Assembly (NCBI GenBank): GCA_009746045.1
Contig: RPFO01000017.1
Coordinates: 2,724,040 to 2,788,039, forward strand
Reading direction: 5' to 3'
Source: Mesostigma viride
Taxonomy: Eukaryota; Streptophyta; Mesostigmatophyceae; Mesostigmatales; Mesostigmataceae
DNA length: 64,000 bases
Shown here in pieces: positions 60,584 to 64,000 of this stretch. The notes under the pieces were generated by a model that was not told the DNA's origin, made no database searches, and saw nothing but the letters and a program-made list of their open reading frames with translations. A program made the translations under genes and the position numbers. Numbering within the stretch: position 1 is the first letter of the stretch; each line of letters starts with the position of its first letter.

Positions 60584-60781
60584 CCTGACACCGCCGCGGG
60601 CGCCGTACCGTACGGCCTGATCGCACCCCCACGAACGACAACTATTCCTGAAATCCTGCGGAGCCGCGAGTTACGGCCCGTAACCGCTCGCCTGAACGCC
60701 GTCACACCCTCCTAAGATCGAGTGTCAGCAGTTCTGAACGGAATCTGAATTCAGCAAAATGCGCGAGAAATGCCGGGGGGC
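60579..60781. other. Unique filler between the duplicated blocks
   Basis: About 200 bp of CG-rich sequence with no match elsewhere in the window. On the minus strand its first bases supply the ATG that opens the reading frame of copy A. Confidence 0.5.
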
Positions 60782-60914
60782 ATATACGGCTGATTAACAT
60801 TTCCCGTTCATTCTGAACACTAGAGATTTCCCGTTCAGTCTGAACCCTTAGTAAATCAAGTAGGATGTTTGGAGAGAGATCCTTCCCGTAGTAACAAGTT
60901 AATCAGCCGTATAT
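60782..60914. mobile_element. 133-bp MITE-like element
   Basis: Perfect 17-bp terminal inverted repeats (ATATACGGCTGATTAAC at 60782-60798 and its complement at 60898-60914) flank about 100 bp. Inside is a direct repeat of TTTCCCGTTCA(T/G)TCTGAAC. TA-containing ends suggest a TA target, but the duplication cannot be fixed. It ends six bases before duplication copy B. Confidence 0.75.
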
Positions 60915-60920
60915 AAACTT

Positions 60921-63343
60921 TATACTACTATATTGCGGTGCCCATTATCAGCTTTATGACCAAGCAACAACAACACTTGGTTGGGGTTCCCAGCATACAC
61001 GGTCATGGCATGCAGGACAAGCCACAAGGGGGAGCCCCTGAAGTTTCTAGTACATTTCTCTTCTACAGCAGCAGGCAGTCCGATGTCAGACGTCAGCATG
61101 ACATCAGAGGTTTGCACAGGGAAAATGAATGCAGGTCAAACATGGGATGGGGATGGGGACATGCCATGCTGCCATGCACACAAAGGGGTAAGAAAAGGAA
61201 AAGCACTGCCCCCAAAGTAAGCGACCTCAAGTCATCAGCAACCAACCCCATGGCCGCCACACCATCACGGATTAGTCACTGGCATCCCTCACCGTGTAGA
61301 GCGAGTAGAACACGGCACCCAGGAGCACCGCCAGGTCACCCAGGCCGAGCCCAGCCCACGAGGCAACAAGCGGGGCACTCGCATCCATGGAGACCTCCGC
61401 ACTCTGGCTGGCGGACATGACGAGCACACCCGCGAACGCCAGCAGGCAGGACACCCAGATGCGGGGGGACACGTGCTGCCCTCCCAGGGAGGCCATGGCA
61501 GGGACCAGCACAGAGCATGTCTGGATGAGGAAGGACGCGCGCACGGCCGAGGTCAGGCCGAGGCCCCACGTCTGCGGCACCACATGCCAGGGGGTGTGAG
61601 GGGGGTAAGGGGGTAAGGGGGTAAGGGGGGCAAGGGGGGCAAGGGGGGCAAGACATGCTAAAGATTATGCCGTGAGTTTGGCTGTTGAATCGAGTACTAG
61701 CGAGGATGCATGGTTATTACAAGCATGGCCATTCAATGCAATTTTATCACGAGCACAGTCACTACAAGGAAATGACAAGCACGCTGTTGTATGCAGCATG
61801 AGGGCGATTGGCTGATTGTGTATACACGTTGGAGGTTCACCGTGCCCCTGGGCGACGATGAGGTGGTGACAGCTGGCAGACCGCCGCAGCACACCCTGCC
61901 CAACCACCCAGCTCTTCATCTGTCTAGCACGCACAGTCAAGCCCATGTCTGCTAGAAAAGTTTGCGGCTCTCGCGGTTTGTGGGCACGCTCTGCAGTGGG
62001 TCACTGTACCCTTTGATGGTGACATTATACTCGATACAGTCTAGCTGCTCAGACGAGCAAAATGATCAACCAGCAATTCTTTGGACAAAAACAAAATATG
62101 CCATCGCGAAATGCTGGCTAGATACCATCCAAAAGGCACTTGCCTGATGTGCGAGCGCAGGAGGCGTGAGGAGACGAGGGTGACTTGGGGTGACAATGTG
62201 GTCTCCGTTCCTTGACAACCACTAAGCGTTGCCGATACGGTGGTCAACATGCTACTTCTGGATAATGGTGACCAACCATGATAGAAAAGGAATCTGGTAC
62301 TGTGGGGGAGGGGGGGGGGGGAGGAGCAGTGTGGTGGCGGCGGCGGCAGCGGCGGTGGCAGCGGCAGCGGAGTTGGGGGTTGGGGTTTCAGGTGCCCGCA
62401 CATGGCCATGAAACACTACTGTACCTGTGCCAGGGACCCCAGCGTGCTCCACAGAGCCAGTTCCAGCCCAGCGGCAGCCAGTTGCCCCCCCTGGTGGCTT
62501 TCGCTTGGTGTCTTCCCCATCAGGGCCGGGTCACCCCCAGGGGGTGCGGGTTCCCCCTGGCTGCCGGCTCCCACTTCCCCAGCGCCATCTTTGTCCGCTT
62601 GTTTGTTGCTTCGCAGAAGCACGGGAATGTAGAGCAAGGCCGCAAGGCCTGCATGAGGGGTTCGTTCCATAAATTGGCATGTGGGTGGGCGCACGAAGTA
62701 TGTGCAGGGCAGATAATGTCCATGTCGGAGTGTGACGGCAAAAAACACTGTCAACGCTAAGTAATCCAGAGCATAAATCGATCTAACCTAAGGTATGTAT
62801 CTTTCCCCGGGTGGCACTAGGTGTAACCTTGTAAGATACTGCCGACCCCTAAGACTAGGTACTGCCGAGGTACCTTGTAAAGTGCTGTCAACCCCTACGA
62901 CACGACGAGAAGGAGGGAGGGTGCCCGGGCTTCTCTCACTACCAGGAGGCAGGCCACAGCGCTGGGAAGGATGAAACATTGGCAGCGGCGCACTAATGCT
63001 GACCACGTACGACAGAGAACGCCACAAACCAGGGGCCCCAACAAACAAGGGCCTACAAGAAAATGCAACAAGCAGATGATGGTCGTAGCAGATGCCACAA
63101 GCATATGTGGTTGTAATGCGGTGCTGGAAAGGCGTTCCACCTGAGAGCAACGCAGTCTACCAAGTACAGGAGAGAATTAGGGAAAGGGTGCCCATTGTTC
63201 GTAGTTTGCGCGAAAAAGGCATGCTTAAGCACGTACCCGACCTTAGAACGGTCAGATCGTTGGCCGACGGCGGGCTATTCGCCGAGTACACGAACTTCAG
63301 AGCAGGGCCAAATGTCCCCCACAGCAAAGGCACGCATAGGAGG
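60921..63343. repeat. Segmental duplication, copy B (2.4 kb)
   Basis: Direct repeat of 58154-60578. Right of 63343 the sequence differs from copy A and looks like the original 5' region of the transporter gene. Confidence 0.96.
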
Positions 63344-63555
63344 TTCAGCTTGGCTTGAACATTAGGAGGCAGATTGCGCAACCCTTGACTTTGCTTCATC
63401 GAAGAGTTCGGCGAAGTAGATTTAATTTCCTCCCTGAGTGCAGTAATGCAATGCCAGGACCCAGGGCGGGGCCGTCCACTTATAATTAGTGCACGGTGGG
63501 GCTGTATATTCAATGGACAAACAAAATGTAGTTGAGAGCATGTCCCCAGTGTCAT
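61293..63555 (-). CDS. Duplicated 5' half of the EamA/DMT transporter, with likely original start
   Basis: Exons 63237-63555, 62425-62648 and 61293-61571 repeat the first three transporter exons. The first exon extends upstream in frame to ATGs at 63555 and 63399 (MKQSQGLRNLPPNVQAKLN then [11 protein letters not shown]), so this copy keeps a longer N-terminus that could be a transit peptide. It has no copy of the second EamA half before copy A begins. Splicing from 61293 to the exon at 58089 would skip copy A and give an intact 433-residue protein (phase 0 to phase 0). Otherwise this is a truncated duplicate. Assembly error is possible. Confidence 0.7.
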
Positions 63556-64000
63556 GCTAAACCGCGGAACTAGGGTATCACTATGTTTACTCAATTCCCC
63601 AGCGGCACCTTGCGATTTCTGCCTTCTGAAGGGTCCAGCACCCTAAGCAACGTCCATGGCTTAAAGGTATGCGTTGTTAGTATCGCGTTCCGAGTTTGTG
63701 TCGACATGCCAAAAAAAATTCACGCTACGTTGGTTAGCGTGATGCGTAGTCGTCGCCGGGTGCCCAAGAAGGTTACCTTTTGCGTACTAAGGATACTGTG
63801 GCAAAAAACTATTTTGATACAATTATGTCATGACCGGACATGGAGATGGTGAATGTGAATGTTGCGTCTACATCAATAACGTGCGACCTACATCAATAAC
63901 ATCATCTATGAACCGTGAAGTGGACACCGATCACTTTCCAGGTAAATAGGTGTACGTTTATTCCAAATATAGCCAGTAGTTAATCCCTGCTAAGCCTAGG
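63556..64000. other. Right edge; no gene recognised
   Basis: Probably 5' flank or UTR of the transporter. A direct repeat GACCTACATCAATAAC / TCTACATCAATAAC lies at about 63867-63901. An 89-codon frame at 63583-63852 shows no known features. Confidence 0.4.

Overview
This is nuclear DNA from an intron-rich eukaryote, most likely an alga or alga-like protist. The exact lineage cannot be set from sequence alone. Six genes could be rebuilt exon by exon from GT-AG introns with matching phases, plus two partial ones. A kinesin-3 with an FHA domain argues against a land plant, as far as I know that family. Mitochondrial frataxin, an LYRM7-type factor, a GT29 sialyltransferase-like protein and an EamA transporter with a possible transit peptide fit an algal genome.

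Layout, left to right: a PWWP-domain gene (-, partial, 1403-2175) head-to-head with an LYRM7/MZM1-type complex III assembly factor (+, 3113-4511); a transposon-filled convergent spacer (4.5-8.4 kb); a GT29-like gene (-, 8464-10510) head-to-head with frataxin (+, 11655-16139); a second transposon-rich convergent spacer (16.1-19.8 kb); an 18-exon kinesin-3 gene (-, 19832-39623) encoding about 1951 residues and ending in a CaaX-like box; head-to-head with it a small SMIM8-like membrane protein (+, 40734-41099), followed after only 117 bp by RNA polymerase I subunit RPA12 (+, 41217-44008); a third transposon-rich convergent spacer (44.0-46.9 kb); and an EamA/DMT transporter gene (-, from 46929) whose 5' half is present twice (58154-60578 and 60921-63343).

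The genes are mostly housekeeping and form no obvious pathway; the order alternates between short head-to-head promoters and convergent gene ends. The interesting material is the repeat biology. A 36-bp minisatellite of about 8.6 kb sits inside one intron of the transporter. A 1.26-kb foldback element built as palindrome-X-palindrome-X'-palindrome sits in a kinesin intron. Non-LTR retrotransposon (LINE) fragments share a 3' hairpin plus short-repeat tail. A 584-bp compound tetranucleotide array appears to have grown from the CCAT run in one LINE 3' end. Many kinesin introns carry their own minisatellite.
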